From NCBI GenBank assembly GCA_009760855.2, contig WPIO01000007.1, forward strand, positions 6,420,501 through 6,484,500: 64,000 nucleotides of DNA, in the 5' to 3' direction. The notes below the pieces were generated by a model that had not been told where the DNA came from, did no database searches, and worked only from the letters and a program-made list of their open reading frames with translations. Below are positions 62,069-64,000 of the stretch, piece after piece. How positions within the stretch are numbered: position 1 is the first letter of the stretch; every line of letters begins with the position of its first letter. The stretch is from Cristatella mucedo. Taxonomy: Eukaryota > Bryozoa > Phylactolaemata > Cristatellidae. The translations under genes were made by a program, and so were the position numbers.

Positions 62069-64000
62069 GTGAGCGATGGCGGACTAAGTCTTGTGTTGCA
62101 GCGTATCTCCAGCGCATACCCTTTGATGCAGTGGCAGAGCCAGAGGTTGGGCATTGGGGCTTTTGCCCCCCCCCACCAGTGACCCGGGCCGCCCCCTATT
62201 CTTATGCCCTTGACTGTTAACCAACTACGATCGAAATCAAGTATTAATTCTACTCGTTGAGCAACCGCCGAGTTTTGCGCTATAATTTTTCATTAACTGT
62301 GGGTCTAGCTTGCTCACCCGAATTTTTCTGGTTTTTACCTACAAAAATTGGTTTGCAAGTTCGGCCCCTAAATACAAATCCTGGCTCAGTCACTACTTTG
62401 ATACATCTATAGGCATGTGTATGATTGCCAGCTCCTGTTCCTGTGCCCTGTGCCACCCACTCAAGGCTTCATGTCATGCTTCCCACAATGAAAGTTAGCA
62501 TGACGTAAATGGTCAGCCACTAATAGCCCACCGGGCGGCATTTGGCTGCCCGTCGTGGCCTTCACCGAAGGAGAATGGCTCCTTTATCGAGGCACAACTT
62601 GGCTTTAACGACGTGTTTGCCCATGGAGGCTGAAGCCTCGAACAAGAAAAAGAAGCCGAATTATTTTCAAACTGGACGCACTTTTTAAACTGCACTACTA
62701 TTACCATTACCCACTCCTTATAATTGGCAAAGTAAGCGTTCTACTTCCTTGCGGAAAAGGTCACGTGTGTGTAAATACCCCATTGATTCATTCGTCGTCA
62801 CAACTTATTGTAGCCAGATATCTGTAAAGAGTTGAAGATTCTGAGGTGCACAGGCAGAAAAACTCTGTGTCTAGTTAAGCCCTCGCACCAGACAGATTAT
62901 GTGACTCGGCTCGCTGTGGCCGAATTTCCCCCGTCTTGTGGCCTTGTTTGCAAGATTTCTTAAAAAAAAATGATTTATATGTGAAGAAAGTATTGGTGCA
63001 TCAGTATTAATACATGTGTGAGTTTTATGATTGGCAAATGAAACCTTTTGCTAGTAATTGAAAAGAAAAACCTCACTTTGAGGTTTTTGGATATCAGTGT
63101 CATTCAGGATAAGGGACACTGTGCTACAGCTTTGATAGTCGGCCGGCAATTGTGGGATCATCTTGGATAGCAAGCTCACTCTTCGAGACCGCATTTAGTC
63201 TTGGCTAGAGCTATGGAGCTCGGAGTACTTTTTACACCCTCGTGTAGGGGAATTATTATTATTATAATGACCCAAAGACATGCAAAGCAATCAATGCCAA
63301 GGACCGTCGAAAATCGAGAGATTTCCTAAAAGCTTTGACAAGCACAGCGATCGGAGCAGTTGGCGCGAATCTTTGGACTGTGGCTGCGTAGTAGGCTTGC
63401 GCTCAGAGTAACAAACTTAAGAGGCTTTTCACCGGGACACTTTCATTCACTTAAGTGTTGTTACGGCGTTCAATTTCTCTCGCATTTTCCTTTAAAGTGA
63501 GCTGATACGAGCGACAGCCAAAGCAGCACCTGTCGCCGGCGGCAAAAAGAGGAAGAGAGGCTCAATCGTCAATAATTGGTAGCTTTTTGCCTAGATACCA
63601 AGGGAGCAGCTGGTTAGAAGTGGCTTTTAGGTTATTGCAATTCCCAGTGAAGAGGCTAGCATTAGCTGCATTTAAACTATCGACTTTTCTCATTCCAGCA
63701 GATGCCGAATTTTCTTCTAGTTAGGGCACTTGCACTCGATCGATTCAGGATTCACGTTGATGGCCAACTTTGTCCCGCCCACATCGCCCTACTTTAATGG
63801 GGGAGGCGAAGTATTAAAGACGGTTTCACGGAAAGCCGCCGAGCCATTACCGGGGAAGTTGAGTTTTACACTTTCAGTTATCATTGTAGAGTAGTATGAG
63901 AAGAATATAAAGAAAAAGAAGGTAAGCATATAAAAAAGCTTGTTCGAGTATGTGCTTAGTGCTAAGTAATGTGCTCCGTTACAGGTGAGTGGGTGTATAG
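62069..64000 (+). other. TPCN1 intron running to the window end
   Basis: GT donor at 62069. I searched by eye for the next conserved TPCN1 segment and found none. A C-run lies at 62168. No repeats of the families above were recognised. Confidence 0.5.

Overview
This window is nuclear DNA of a metazoan, probably an invertebrate. The genes are intron-rich with GT-AG splice sites, several of the encoded proteins are strongly conserved animal proteins, and the introns are full of non-LTR retrotransposon copies, tRNA-derived SINEs and long microsatellites. I cannot name the species from the sequence.

There are four host genes. MLH1 (plus strand, exon at 457 to stop codon at 28519, 5' end outside the window) encodes the mismatch-repair MutL homologue and occupies almost the first half. 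A two-exon rhodopsin-like GPCR lies on the opposite strand inside one of its introns (4763-6368). NDUFS8, the complex I ferredoxin-like subunit, is on the minus strand (29674-33982) and converges tail-to-tail with MLH1. TPCN1, the two-pore channel, starts from a GC-rich CpG-island-like region near 50.3-51.4 kb on the plus strand; nine coding exons of its N-terminal half are visible up to 62068 and the rest lies beyond the window.

Between NDUFS8 and TPCN1 (about 36812-46560) sits a 9.7-kb, strikingly AT-rich block. I read it as a decayed endogenous double-stranded DNA virus of the Polinton-like type. It carries a DDE integrase, a zinc-finger protein, a fibre-like protein with bacteriophage tail-fibre-type repeats, a YqaJ/lambda-exonuclease-like nuclease, a probable double-jelly-roll major capsid protein, three tandem paralogues of an unknown virion-like protein, a coiled-coil/basic protein and the C-terminal end of a packaging ATPase. 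Its left edge is a 32-bp near-perfect inverted repeat with a 57-nt loop. Its right edge is truncated inside the ATPase. Most frames carry stops or frameshifts. A TATA(TA)GA motif recurs just before the start codons of many of its genes and looks like a promoter signature. No DNA polymerase B or protease is present in the retained part.

The rest is dispersed repeats: an L2/CR1-like LINE family with many truncated copies, a tRNA-Ser-like SINE family, a second tRNA-derived SINE family whose 3' tail matches the LINE tail, LTR-type repeats near 35.6, 36.4 and 48.7 kb, and several long dinucleotide tracts. Two tRNA-Ser-like SINEs in opposite orientation flank one MLH1 exon.
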